NCBI GenBank assembly: GCA_022606425.2
Contig: JAHDVF020000896.1
Coordinates: 250,501 to 314,500, forward strand
Length of the DNA stretch: 64,000 nt
Direction of reading: 5' to 3'
Origin: Lepidostoma basale
Lineage: Eukaryota > Arthropoda > Insecta > Trichoptera > Lepidostomatidae
Shown here in pieces: positions 24,301 through 39,300 of this stretch (its first letter is position 1; every line of letters starts with the position of its first letter). The notes beneath the pieces were generated by a model. The model was not told the DNA's origin. It saw nothing but the letters and a program-made list of their open reading frames with translations, and ran no database searches. Position numbers and translations under genes: made by a program.

Positions 24301-27300
24301 ATGTATTTTTATTGTTTTGTTTCTTTATGTCTCGAATGTATGTCCCCACTCATGTAAATATGTTTTGTTTAACCGATACTTCATCTTATATCCGATCTAC
24401 ATCACTATATAATCTCATAGTCCAATTTTAATCTTGTTTATACTTTAAAAAAATTGCATAACAAACTTACATTTTTTTTTTATTATATGTAAATGATTGT
24501 TAAAATATGTTTTTCTCTGAAACACTTTATTTTGGACACTGAAATACTTGATGGTCGGCATGTAATGGCATGAATGTGGAGGAAATTAGAAAGATGTCAT
24601 TCAATTCATTCGTTGTATTAATAAATTTAACTCGTTCAAGGTATTACTTTCCTGTATTCTAGGGTTAATAAATCAAATCAAATCAGTTTATTTCATCAAC
24701 AGACATTACAAAATTTATTTTAAGGCATCTATTGAGAACAGGTAAAATAATATATTATATATAGTATACTACCAGAAACGCATAATCCCTTAATTTTATC
24801 TTTTTTTATTTAATAATTTATCCCTTAATTCCGTAATCGGATGGTCGTCTAGGTCATTGTTCCGCAAAGCGTGTACCGCGGAAAAAAGTCAATGTTTTGT
24901 GAAGATAATACACTTAAAAATAGCTGAGAGCTATAAGAGCGAGGCGCTTTATGAGGGACAGCCTCACCCGCGTGGTGCGCCTCGCTCACAAGCTACCGCC
25001 GAACGCAGCACGCATGCGTATCGCGTAAGTACTTGTATTTACTTGTTTAGTAATGAAATAAACATTGCTGTTTTCTTTGGCGTCTCTAAAATTACTTGAT
25101 TTGATAGGTGTACCTACCTTGAAACACAAAAATATTGCGGAAAACTGGTCTAAGGGATAGAACGCTTGGCTCCTATCCAGGGGACTTCAGTTCAATCCTG
25201 GACAGGACCAGATTCATTTTTCATAATAATGACCTATTTTCTGCTCATCTTGGAGATTGCAAAAATTCTAATACCGTTGATTCAAATCCTTGATGTTAAA
25301 CTTTTTTTAAAATGAAAATAAAAATTGTTTCAACAATGTATTGGGCCACGTCAATTACCTTAATTACCGTATTCTGTTTTTTTTAACTCGTATATATTTA
25401 CAACAATGCGTTTGTTTTTTGCTACAGTTGATAATGCACATGTCATTCCCATAAAATATAATAAAAATTCTAGAAAACGGACGTTTTCATTCGAATTATT
25501 TTTTTTTTTATTAATTCTACGACCACAGTGAGAATATTTTAAATTAGATGTATTCTTAAAATAATATTTTGTCTTGTATGTATTTTATAAATTTAAAATA
25601 AAAACTCAATTCGATCGATGCATTCCGTTCACTCTGTACTGTATATGGCATTGTCCGTCTATTATGACACTTAATCCATTGTACCCTACGACTATAGTTG
25701 ATTGTCAACAAAGATAATTTTCGTACCGTGCCATATATTCGAAAAGAGAACCAAGAGCCGTAGTGAAAATAGCGTTTTTCTTAATTCTGCAAAAAATATT
25801 TGAAAACAGAAGCTTCTAATCAAATTATTATGCGTTATTTTTTTTTTGCCACGGGATAGTGGTCCTTAAATATTATTGAGATTTCAGATTTTTAAATTCA
25901 TTTTTGCTTGATTCTTTTCGTCTCGTTGTAAAGGTGTGTTCGTTCGAGTTACACGGTCCAAAGTCCAACGGGTGGAATTGCAGAACAATCTTTATACCAG
26001 AGCTAAGTTTAAAATCTATAATTATTAACTAACTATCACGTCGTTTCCGGATTGTCCTGACAAACTCTCTAGGTTCCTCTACATTCGTTCATCGTAACAT
26101 CCACGCTTTTCGGATTTTTCCGACTTCGAATTTGATTAATTTGGTCATGTCACCCTTTCCTTGGTCTTTCACTGCTTCTTTTTCCACTGACACTGCTTGT
26201 ATACAACATTTAAACCATTCTTCTCTCGTCCATTCGTTCCATATGTCCAAATCATCTCAGCGATAATTTTTTTAATTTTACTTATGATGCAATTATCTGA
26301 CTCTCATTTCTTACTTATTTCGTCATTCGGTATCTATTCTATCATATCGTTATCCTGGTCATTATTCTCAGTGATCTTATTATACCGGCATTTATCCTAC
26401 TCTCATTCTTCTTTCGTCAGCTCCAAGCTTACTGGCGAAGGGGCGCCGCTGCGTCCTATAACAGTTTCGAGTGTGTGTCGATCTAACTGGTCCAAATTTC
26501 CAGTAAACCTTGACACCAGTCTGTATGTACATATGCAAAATGTAGCACATGAATTAACTTAGAGAAATTGATCTAGTTTCAACAACTGAATAAACCCTAT
26601 TCGGCTTTTGTGCTTTTGGTATGACACGGATGTTTTGTCACTTTGTTTTAATAGCCTTATTAATTTGTCATTGAATTTTAAAATAATATTTATATTTACT
26701 CGATACACGCAAAGATAAATTTATAGGTGTGTGACCCATTTTTATACAACTAGCACAAACTTAATGTATTTACATTATTCTTGTATGTAAACTGTTTAAA
26801 ATTTTGTTAATTTTTTTGGTACAAGGTAATTCTCGAAATGAATACACAAAAAAAAGAATTAAAAACTAGTGAACGGTAAACATCTTATGTACAATTTTTT
26901 TTTGTATACAAATACTTGTAGACAAATACTGGATTTTTACCCATTGCGGGTAAATCATTTTTTAAGGATTAATTGTACAAGTATTTGTATACAAAAAAAA
27001 TAAAAATTCTTTAAAAAACTGGTACAAGTTAATAGCATAAAAATTGGAGTTTCACTCCAGGCGTTATCTAGCAATGTGATAATAGCGTAAAAGCCTTTCA
27101 CATTGTATTAATAAAGATTTTCTGCTTAATTCTTACAAATTATCTTAATAGATGGCGCTAGTGTACAACAATGTGAAGTTATTTAAAAATAGTAGCATAT
27201 ATAAGTTCCAAAAAAATTTGTCAAATGTGGTGTCGTAAGAACGGCGGAATGGGGAATGTTGATAACATAAAGTGATCGCTTAACCCAACCAATGACAGGT

Positions 27301-30300
27301 CATAAGTCCTGTAAACGCCTCGACTACCATATTCTGTTTTCAAATAATTTACATCTTCGTCTCTATTGAGATACAATTCATCTTATGTATTATTTATCAG
27401 CAGTAAATATTTTAGTATGTCTATATTATAATATATAAAAAAAGTATATTGTTATTTTTTGTCTCGGACAAAATGATTTATTGATTTTTAAATATATTTT
27501 CTACCTGTTAATATTGTTAATGCTCGCAGCCCTATTGTAAAAATTCAACACCCTTTTTTTGTGTTTGTATGATTTTTTGTTGTTGTTGCGAAGTCATAAA
27601 TAATTTCGTTTCTATTTTCAGACAACTTATTAATAATAATTACAATACTTTGCGCATAAAAGGCACTGTATTTAGATAAATACCATTCAATTTAGATTTG
27701 CATTTTATTATGGGTGTTCTAAAAGGCGTTACTCTTTTTTTTCGTTATGTTTTGCGTGATTTATCATCACTTCACCTTGCAAGTGTTTTTATTAGGAGAC
27801 TATCGGATTGATGGTTTAAGTCTGGTTTTAAATAATATTTTTTAAATTCGCATTGCAAAACAATGTTTTTGATTTTTATATCATAACAATATTGAAGAGT
27901 TACGTAAAAATGGCGTCGATTATATTATATTATTCTATTTATTCTTGGCACTACATCTCAGTGTGGGATTTGGCCTCCTCCACAGCATCTGTCCCTGGCC
28001 ATCCAGGTTTATCGGAGGCGATTATGTTGGTGCTCATAATCATGTCATCTTTTGCATGGTGATTAATCCTACGATGAACCCTCATCTGTCATGTTTATTG
28101 CCATTTAAAAAAAATACACGTTTTTATACATCACTGGCTTAAAAGTCCAGAAAGAATCCAGTATAAACTCTGCTGGACAGTCTTCAAAGCGCTACACGGA
28201 ATGGCACCAAGTTATATATCTGAACCCTGTATAACGGACAGCCTAAATACAAGGAAATCCACACTTCGCTCGGCGAACTCCTCGGCAATAGGAAGATTAG
28301 TTGAGCCGAAGCGTTGCCCCAGTACAAATTTCGGGGATCGAGCGTTCGCGGTAGCCGGTCCATCAGCTTGGAACAATCTCCCTTCACACCTCAGATACAT
28401 AAATGATCCGACAGATTTCAGATCTAAACTGAAAACCCATCTTTTTCATATTTCATACCCAATTTAAACATTTATACTTTGTTCTACTATACTTTTTAAC
28501 CGATCGCGAAAATTTAGATTTTTAGATTTAAAACAGTTTTTTTTTTTGCATGTTCTTTCCAATGAATTTTACAATCATTACTTCACAGTTCAATTTTATA
28601 TATGCGTACAATAATGTGTTTCCGGAACTGAGAGAAAAAAACGCTTTATACATGATATGATGTAGGTACGTTTTTTTTAGTTCACGCGCGCCTTCCTAAT
28701 GCAATTTCAAGTACGAATTTAAATGTTTTTTTAAATTTATATTATATAAAATGTTTAGCCGTGTACTCAATGTTATTAACAATAACTACGATGGCAAATA
28801 GCTCCAGGGGCAAACACTTATATTTATCGCAATGCAGGTGCATACTTCAGAAAATACATCATGTAGTTGATCACGTAGACTTCTCGCAAAAACGCTTGAC
28901 TGCGCGTATTGCGCGAGCAAGTACCTACTCAGAATAATTAGTTTTCTTTTCTTCCTTTTAAAAATCTGATTGGCACGCCTGGCGCCAAATTCGATCTTCG
29001 TTCGAAAATTCAAACGAACATTTCTATTGTATAAATCTGTGGCGTTATGGCACAAATGGTATGACAATTTTACCTTAGTATACCGGAGAAGAAATATTGA
29101 CATTTGATAAGCTTTTAAAACACAGATTAAATAAGGTTTAGCAAGTAATGTTTACAAAATAGTTTTGTACTAAAAAATATATGTATGTTACTATTGGTAC
29201 ACAATTGTACATAGTTATTTAGATGTCGCAAAGGTAAAATTGGCGGTTAACCTAAAAATTTAAATGCCACGAGATTTCACAGATTGATTGGTTTTCTTTA
29301 GTCTATAATAATCAAATTAGTAATGTATGAACATGTATTGCCCATTTTAAGTGCTAACATAATATGTTGACAATATTAAATAATAATCTTCACTTTTCGA
29401 GATAAAATTCTCAAGTGTTTTTCCTGTTTCAATGAAATTGATCAAAGTACAATTATTACTAATTCTATATAAATCTGTTTTAATTACAAGCAATCGCAAT
29501 TACCTGAATTTCTTCCTCTGTTTTTTTTTCGTGTTAAAATTAGTAAAAAAATGTCATTTTGCCACCTTAATATGAGAGTATTTTTTTTTGTATTAATTTA
29601 TTGACAAGTATTTCCGGCTAGTAATTATAAAATATAACCTTTGAAATTTAGCAAGTTTTTTTTTAAGATTATGTCACTTAATTATTATTAATTATAATAA
29701 TATTAAAATAAAGTGAATAATCGTTTACATTTTTATTTATATTTTATGGTTTTATTATACATTAATTGTTTTTAACTTAGTAATAATAACAATTTTTTAA
29801 TACGATTATTAAAACCTGGATTAACTTCAATATCGTACATATTTTCCGATTGCTTCATATTTTTATAATGCTGATATAAGAAAGGAATGTAGAGCGGAAG
29901 AAGGTATAATGAACAAAATTATGAAAGGATCGCTGCGTTGGTTCGGACATATGGAACGCATGGATGGAGAAAGAATGGTTAAGAAAGTATGCGTTAATGA
30001 TGTAAATGGGGTACGAAGTCGAGGCAGACCGAGGAAAACATGGCATGACCAAATTAATCAAATTTTAAAGGTTGGTCATGTTAGAAGTCGGAGGATTCGA
30101 CGTGCGTGTATGACTCGTTGTATGAATGTGGAGGAAGCTAGAGAGGTTTGCCAGGATAGAGTAGTGTGGCGGTCCATTCTCTCTGCCTACCCCTGCGGGG
30201 GTTGTTGTTGTTGTTGTTCATATTTTTCGCGGATTTACTAGCATTCAATTCACTTGGTGCCTCTACCTCGTGTCGATTCAGCGGTCTTCTTCCTGATATT

Positions 30301-33300
30301 TTCGGAATCTTGTTGTATTTACCTGCCTCTTTTGCACCTTTTTGACTATAAAACACTTTGTCACTCATTATAAAAACGAATCAATAACACTCACAAAACT
30401 TTAAAAACAGTTAGCACAATTATCGATAAAAAAAAAACGTTTCTCAAATAGCGTCCTTCTCGAATATTTTACTGTACGAAACTGACTAAAATCGACATTT
30501 CTAAAGACAAAACAAGCAATAGTCTAAACACTTGGCAAATAGTTTTAAATAAATCTGCTGTATACTTATTCTAATTCCCTAAAATACCGTCCCCCGTTCC
30601 GGTCATAAAAGGCGCTGCCTACCTTGTACTATACTTTGAAAAACAAATACTTAGAGGTATTTCACGGCCATGATCTTTTTGGACATTATTTTTGAGATCC
30701 CAAGGGACAATTTAAATCAATAAAAAAACAATATTTAGAAAATCCTAGAGTGGGCCTAACCCCTTAAGTGATTTTGGCGTATCGATTTTAATTTGACTCG
30801 TAAGTGTTGCAGAAAAAATGATATATCCGCATCACAATACACAGTTATCAAATACTCGTATACATTGTTACAATTGTCTTAATGTAATTAAAACGAGCGT
30901 ATTCAGTCATGCCAACGTCACCAGACTGCAACTATGTACTGTGTTAATTCTGAAGTGGTGCTATTTGATCCGTGCAACTTTGTAACGCACCCGACACGTG
31001 TAGTGCACTATAGATGTGGCCAATTTAATAATAATTGTCTATTTTAAATTAATTTGTCCGTCCCTATACACGTGTAGCATTACTTCAATCAGAAAATACT
31101 AACAAAAAAACGATTCATTTATATAATGCAGCATTTTGTGAAACGTTAAAAATAAACAACAACAAACAAATAGAAATATATCCACAGAAGCAAAGATGAC
31201 AGTACACAATGGAGTTCTAGTGCCAACCCTCATGTATGGAAGTGAAGCTTGGAGCTGGCAAAAGAAGGATGAAAGCAGGTAAAACGCAGTAGAAATGAGA
31301 TCACTAAGAAGAATGTGCGGGAAAACGTTGTATGATAGAATACCGAACGATGAAATAAGGAAGAATGTAAGGTAGATAACTGCATCATGGATAAAATTAA
31401 AAATGGATCCCTGAGATGGTTTGGACATATGGAACGAATGGATGAGAGTAGAATGGTTAAAAAGTTGTACACAAGCATCGTGAGTGGAAAAAGAAGCCGA
31501 GGACGACCGAGGAAAACATGGCATGACCTAATTAGTCAATTACTAAAAGGCGGCCACATTCGAAGTCGGAATAATCAACGTGCGTGCATGATACGATGTA
31601 TGAATGTAGAGGAATCCAGAGAGGTATGCCAGGACAGAGCATTGTGGCGATCCATCCTCTCTGCCTACCGCTGCGGGGAAATGACGTGATGGTTAGTTAG
31701 TTAATTAAAAACATACATGTCGATTTCTCCGACACTTCGTGTGTGCGTGACACGATGTATTAATTTTTAGGAAACGATTTAGATTTAAAACACGTCTTAA
31801 TGCGCCCTTGAGGTGATTAAATCACAAAAACGGCGCTTTAAAAGTTAGAATATTATTATTATTATAGAAGTTCCCGCCACATACATACCCAGGGGTGTTA
31901 TAAGGCGCAGCGGCGCCCTTTCGCCTGCCTCGCTCGTTCACTACCGGACAGTTTAAATGTGTTACAGTGTGTAAAAACCTTTCCAAATTGTCACGGAACA
32001 TTGTTTGGGTAACCCTAATCTTTCGTATCCAACTAGCAACCGCTGTTTTTAGTCCAGTAAAAAATAATATCTAACCCGAATCTCTCTAGACAATTCGTCG
32101 CCGCGCCGTTGTAGTAAATATAGAGACCAAGTTCTGTATCCATGCCGTTTTTTGCATCCATTTTAACCGGCACACCCACACGCCTTCTGAAATAACTTTT
32201 CATATTATTTCTGTCTAGGATCGGCTCCGTCTAGATTGTATAATATATATTTTTTTTATCAGCTATGAAATGAATTCATATTTTTTTATACGTTTTATTT
32301 GCTGTACACTTCACAGATAAGAATTAAATCCTTAGATTCCTGTGTTTTATTATCATTCTAGGTTAGGAGGAAAAACATTTTACTTACGTGTTTTTAAAAT
32401 CATGTACACCAGTAAGAACCCTTGAAATATTATATAGAATACAAACACATAGGCACAAGTTTTCAAAACAGTTTATTAATATTCAAAGTTAACTAAAGGT
32501 AATTTGTGAAGAATGAGTCAGAAAGAGTCGGAAAGGATACGGTGAGAGAAAAAACAAAGGTCACTGACATCATCCACCGGGTGGCGACTCTAAAATGGCA
32601 ATGAAAAGTGCTCAGCTGAAGTGAAGCTCAGATGAAAAGTGGACAAGAAGACTGCCGACTTAGAGACCGTGGACGGCGAAGAGAAGTGCAGGGCAACCGC
32701 AACTACGGTAGAAGGATGATCTGAAAAGATACGTCGGAATAACCTCATGGAAGCGAATGGAGGAGGCCTTTGTCCAGGAGTGGACAGGAATAGGCTTAGG
32801 AAGAATAAGAAGAATAACACAATCTTCTGTGCATTACCTCGGAAATGCAAGTGATACCAGAACTGATGAAATCGCGAGAGCTTTTGATATACTTGCTGCA
32901 ATTTTTGCGTGATTTCGGTCGTAAATATCAGGTAGATTTTTTAGAGTAATATAGATGCCGAATATCCGGTATCCGGCCAAATCACTATCCGTTTCATCAC
33001 TAGTTTCAAACGACCTTCGTGTGATTTTCACACTGTCGATAGATTAGCTAAAATGGCGATAGATTAGCTACCTATCATATGTCACGAGAATTTGCGGAAC
33101 CCTTTGCATCGATTTGGCTCGCGCTGTAATGATGTAAAGATCGATTCAACATATTAACAGTAATAATTATAATTAAACCGTTTTTAGTTGGTTAAGAATT
33201 TGAATTTGATCGCATTGTGTTATTTTATTTAGTTCTTCGATAAACTTTTGACATTACGTGCGTTTTTTTCCTGTATATTATGTTCATACTCGTAACGCTT

Positions 33301-36300
33301 CTTTATTAGATCAAACAGGTTTTCAATTGTTTTTAATCGGAACTCGGCACTGCCGCTATTTCTGTGATGGAAACAGGTTAATTTCTTGTTGCTTTGTCGA
33401 GTATAGATGATCGGACCAATTCAGGTTTCAACAGATTATCATTATATTCGCTTTTCAGTCAATTTAAATCTGACTCTCAAGGAAATGATTCGTAAATAGA
33501 ATTAATTTTCCAAATTTAACTTAATTACATTGATTCTTATTCTACGTACTAACCGTCAATCCGTGGGCAAAGATGATAGACCACCACACCGTGTCTGTCA
33601 CTATCCATTCTGGCTACATCTTCTACGAAACGCCAAAAACTTAATTGATCGCTCCCCAGTACCTACTTCCGACACAGATATCTCTCCTAAAAATTCAATA
33701 AAACTTCTTGGCGTCCATCTAGAGACTGATCTTTCATTGAAACCTCAAACCTATAAAACAGTCAGCTCTTCTTTCATGTAAGGCAATTAAGATCCATAAA
33801 AAGAAATATTCCCGTTAACAGTTTTAAAACATTAATAAATTCCTTTGATGTATCACGACTAGATTACTGCAATGGAGTCTACGCAAACATCCCCAAACAC
33901 CAAACTAATAAACTCCAGTCTGCATTCAACGCAGCAGCAAGACTGATAAGAGGTGTCCCGAAGAGTTGTCACATAACACAGCATCTTGAGGAGCTCCACT
34001 GGCTGAAATGTCCAGAAAGGATACAATACAAGCTCTCCTGGACGGTCTACAAGGCGTTGCGTGGTATGGCACCAGCTTATATATCTGAATTCTTCATCAA
34101 CGAGAACCTGAATGCCAGACAGTCTACACTGCGATCAGCTAAAACTTCTGCGATCGGTAGATTGACTGTGCCAAAACGCTGTCCAAGCACATACTTTGGC
34201 GACCGAGGAACAATCTTTCAGCAGACTTTAGATCGAGATTCAAAACGCACCTTTTCAAATTATCCTTTCCTACTAAGAAGGGTTAATCGACTGCGTTGGG
34301 TGCAGCCCTCACTCTAAATATGTTTATTTTTAACTAGTTCATAAAACGGAGCATTTTCTACAGCCCCCTTGAGATGAGTAATTCATAAAAATGGCGCTCT
34401 ATAAATTATACAATTTTTTATTATTATTACATCGTCCCTCCAATATCTTCTTCTGGATCTACTCCACCGTACAATATCCTATATTTCGCAAGTTTTTCTT
34501 ATGTCTACGATACAGAAGCGATCTTGGAAAGTTTTCCCAGTAATAGATCTTAGGACCTCCATCACAGATGTTCTTAGCAGCCCTGTGGGAAATGGCAATA
34601 TGGCAAAGAGAAAGACGATTCTTTATATTCCGAAGCTAATTTATATTTCATTACTGCGGTTGCATCTTTCGCGGTCCACGCGACGATCGCTTGTTTCACG
34701 CGGCCGCCGCGTGCTCTCTGATGGCATCGGTCCAGGGAGACTTTCAAACGACCCGGCTTCGTGCCCACCGTAACCAGATCGAAGAGATCTCAATCCGAAG
34801 AACAGACAAGGACTCACCAGTATTTCGCAATGGTTTTCTAAACCCGTTTTGTTTACGTTTGCTTTAACCCCTTACTGCATGATTTTTTTAAATTTGTAAA
34901 AAAAATATATGATGTGTAAAATAACACTTTTGAATATCACGTTTGTACAGAAAATCATAAACCGACAGTTGGAAACAGTCCAACGCACATCTAGTACAAC
35001 CAGAGACATCTAGCAAGAAGTTTGACAACTAGTAACGCGGATCATAGATAAAACTTTAGTATTATTGCTAGAATCAAGACATATTTTATTATTTTGTTGT
35101 TTTTTTATGGCGAAATATTATTTTGGATCATATATGAGCCAGTATGCGGTAAGGGGTTAAAAGGAGATTGCACGAAGGGTTTAATATAACATCGCCATGG
35201 GCATTTACAATGGCGTTCTGGTTCCAGCCATTATGTATGGAAGCGAAACATGGAAATGACAGAAGAAGGATGAGAGCAGAATAAATGCGGTAGAGGTGAA
35301 ATCCCTTAGACGTATGTATGACAAAACCTACGACAATTTCAAATGCTGATATCGGAAAGGAATGTATAGCGGGGAATGTATGATGAACACAATTATGAAA
35401 GGAACACTGTTTTGGTTTGGACATATAGAACCCACGGATGAAAAAAGGAAGGTTAAGAACTAACTTCTTTACTAACCATTTTAGAAGTCGGAAAAATCAA
35501 CGTGCGCGTTTGACTCGCTGTGTTAATGTGAAGAATGCTAGAGATGTGAGTCAGGATAGGGTAGTGAAGTGGTCCATTCTCTCTGCGTACCCTTTCAGAA
35601 AGACGACGCGGTGGTTTGTTTGTATTTTTGCTCATCTCCTTCGAGAAGAGTAATGCAAGAGCGTCGCAAATTCGAATTAATGCGAGTATTTTCGTTTCGC
35701 CTCGTGTTAAAAAAACATCCTCAGCGTAACCCAAGGTTCAGCATCTGCAGAATGTGTGTAAATATGCGATTCTGACGACTTCTCATTGAAATATGTACAT
35801 GTGTCTAGCAGATGGGTCTAAGAAAGTGTGTCGCCAACGCGTTTCCAAGGATCGCTGGCTCCATTCCAGTGAGAGTTCGTCTCGAAGCCAACGTTCGCTC
35901 TGTTCAGTTCGATTGGAAGACCAGGGAATTCTTCACACCGCGAAATTCTAAACAAAGCGACAATATTATTGGAAAAATTTACGGGCGTGCATGTGTCGAT
36001 TTATGAATGCAGAAGATTTTTAAGAATTATACTCGTATGCACGAATCGGTCGGCGTAATGTATTCTGTATTGTGGATTCACATTAGAATATCTTAATAAA
36101 ACATTGTTTTTTTACGAATATAACATATGTAATAATTACACTCTTCAAAGACATGTGTCAAATTTTATACTTTTCATAATAATAAATTGGATAATTTATA
36201 GAGCGCCATTTTTATGAATTACTCATCTCAAGGGCGCTGTAGAAGATGCTCCGTTTTATAAACGAGGTAATAATAATATTAGTAATGATAACAAAAATAA

Positions 36301-39300
36301 TAAACATATTTAGTATGAGGGCTGCACCTGACGTAAGTCGATCGGCCCTTCCTGTCAGGAAATGATAATTTGAAAAGGTGCGTTTTGAGTCTCGATCTAA
36401 ACTCTGATTGATTCTCAATGCACTTAAGGTCTGCTGGAAGACTGTTCCAGGCTGAAGGGCCGGCTACCGCGAAGGCTCGGTCGCCAAAGTTTGTGCTTGG
36501 ACAGCGTTTTGGCACAGTCAATCTACCGATCGCAGAAGACTTAGCTGATCGCAGTGTAGACTGTCTAGCATTCAGGTTTTCGTTGATGCGGAGTTCAGAT
36601 ATATAAGCTGGTGCCATTCCATGCAACGCCTTATATACCGTCCAGCAGAGCTTGTATTGTATCCTTTCTGGACATTTCAGCCAGTGGAGTATTGTGGATT
36701 CACATTATAATATCTTAAAAAAACAATGTTTTTTTACGAATGTAACACATGTAATAATTACACTCTTCACAGACATGTGTCAAATTTTTACTTGTACACA
36801 GAAGAAGGATGAGAACCATCCGAATTATATATATAAATAGTGTTATAAAGTATTATAAATAGACATTTTTTAAAAATATATATTTTTTAATTTATACAAG
36901 CAGAAAGAAATTTGTGTAAAAACTTACTAACTAACTAACCATCACGCCGTATCTCCGAAGGATTAAGAAGAAATAATGAACCGCCACACTGTTTTTTCCT
37001 GACGTAATTCTATACCTTCCTCAACATTCGTACACGTGTCATGCACGCACGTCGATTTCTCCGACTCACGTGCCCGACATTTAATATTTGATTGATTTGA
37101 TCGAGCCACATTTTCCTCAGTTTTCCTTTATTTCTTATTCCGTATACTTTACAATACATACATTCTTTACCATTTTTTTATTCATTCTTTCATTATATCA
37201 CGCACTCATCGTATACAGATTTCCCACAAGGGATCTCATTTCTATTGCATTTATTCTATTTTCATCCTTCTTTCGCCAGTTCAATGCTCCTTTTCTATAC
37301 AAAATGTAGGTACAAATACACCATTGTGCACTGCCATCTAAGGTTTTGTGGATAGACTTAAATTTATAAGATTTTTATATCAACTAAATTCGGTAAAACT
37401 GAATTAAATATTGAGTTTCATGGGTCGATTTGATTGAACGACTCATGAGTCAATTTAATTGAAATATTCACGAGTCAATTTGAAAACAAATAAAATAAAC
37501 GGTGGCCTTAAAAATAATGCAAAAACAAATGAATGATTACATGTCTTGTGCAGTGTTCGCAGAACGGAAAAGAGGCGTACGTGATCCGAGTCAGGTGGAT
37601 AGAGTAATCATTATGATAATCGACAAGAAAACGGAGATTAAATATGAATTGTTTTCTTAACACATTGTTTTCGGGTATTGTTTTATGCTGATTGCAGCCT
37701 GGCGCGGGCGATATTTGGGTTCGCGCGCGAGTTTTTTCAACATTATTTTAAAAGTCTATAACTTTTGAAATATCCGTGATAATTGACTGAAACTTTAAAT
37801 GCATCTTACCTTATTATGTCTCAATGATGAAATGATGGAAAACAAACATTGGGCTTCAAAGTAGCACTTTGTAAGTTTTATTTTAATACAAACACAGAAT
37901 TTTTATCAAATTATAATACTATTTAAAATCAATACAACTATTTAACACTAGATAACACTATTTAAAATTGTCAAAATTACTGTCTAGTATTTTTTTACTG
38001 TATGGTACCGTTCAAAACATGCACCTCTGTGAAGAGCCACACCACAGAATTTACACATGTAACAAGTTTCACTCCTTTTTCCTTTAGCAGCACACACTCG
38101 ACATTTTCTTTGTGCGTATTTTTTTTCCCTTTCCCCTTTATCCTTTAAGTCTGCCTGGAGGATCGCGATTTGGAGTGTGCCGTGTCAAACTTACTGTCGA
38201 TGTTCCAGGTTCCTCACTTAGTTCGCTTTCAATACTGCTAGTTATCCAATGACGTGCTGTCTCCAATAAAAAAAAATTGTACCTTACTGAGTCTGGATAT
38301 TTTGCTTTATAAATTACAAAAGCATTAAATAAGGCACAATTCAAGAGATACATGACTACCCTTTTAGTCCATTTTGTAGTCTTCAACAGAATTGAATAAT
38401 ATGAAAGGTATTGATCTGCCCTATCAACACCTTTCATATATTTGTTGTATTCTATTACGCAATTTGGTTTAATTATATTTTCTCTTATGTGCTAGTCTAT
38501 ATTATGACTTTCTAACATTTCCGCAGAGTGTATGGTGGAAATCATTCTTACATATTTTTTAGATCGCCAAATCTGCATTAGAATGTCATTTTTTCTTCGA
38601 AATATTGACTCCCCTTTTTCTAATTTTGGTTTTTTCAAAGATACGGGTAAGCCTCGATTTTCTCGTATTGCACCACATACTCTTATTTTTTTCCCCAACA
38701 AAGCCTCACTCATCAAAACACTATTGTAATAATTATCCATATATACGTGATGCCATAATTCAATATATGGGGTTAAAACTGTTTCCACTGTTTCTAACAA
38801 TTTTTTACCCTGTGCTGTATATATTTCAAAATTTCCTATGTATCCTGTTGTGGCCTCGCAAACCATGCGTACAAGAATCCCATATTTAATTATCTTAGAA
38901 GAATTATATACCCGAAATGATAATCTTCCTCTCCAGGGTGTAATACTTTCGTCGAGGGATAATTCTTGACGAGGATTGTACACATTATTAAATTTTGGTA
39001 CTAGGAAATCCAAAATTGGCCTTACTTTGCATAATTTATCAGAATCATCTGGAATATCTTCGTTAATCCAGCGGGATCTGCGTCAAGGTTTCTTCGAGCA
39101 CACAAAAAAATGTATATTTTTAGACATTTTTTTTCATTTTATAATTGAATAATAAATCAAAAGTAAAGCCTAATAAATATAAATTTGTGAGTGAAATTAT
39201 ATTGTGAAGTCAGATATACGATTTAGCAACAAAATCCATTTATTACACAACACGTTTTATTACGTTACCCGACGACAACCACCAGAGAGTAAAAAACGTA

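Noticed and set aside
25141..25215. Functional tRNA-Arg gene
   Set aside because: Anticodon arm and boxes are visible but the acceptor stem does not pair and the spacing is wrong; a diverged second copy shows it is a SINE head.
30201..30216. (GTT)n run as a microsatellite
   Set aside because: It is the 3' tail of the LINE-A insertion, bounded by the target duplication.
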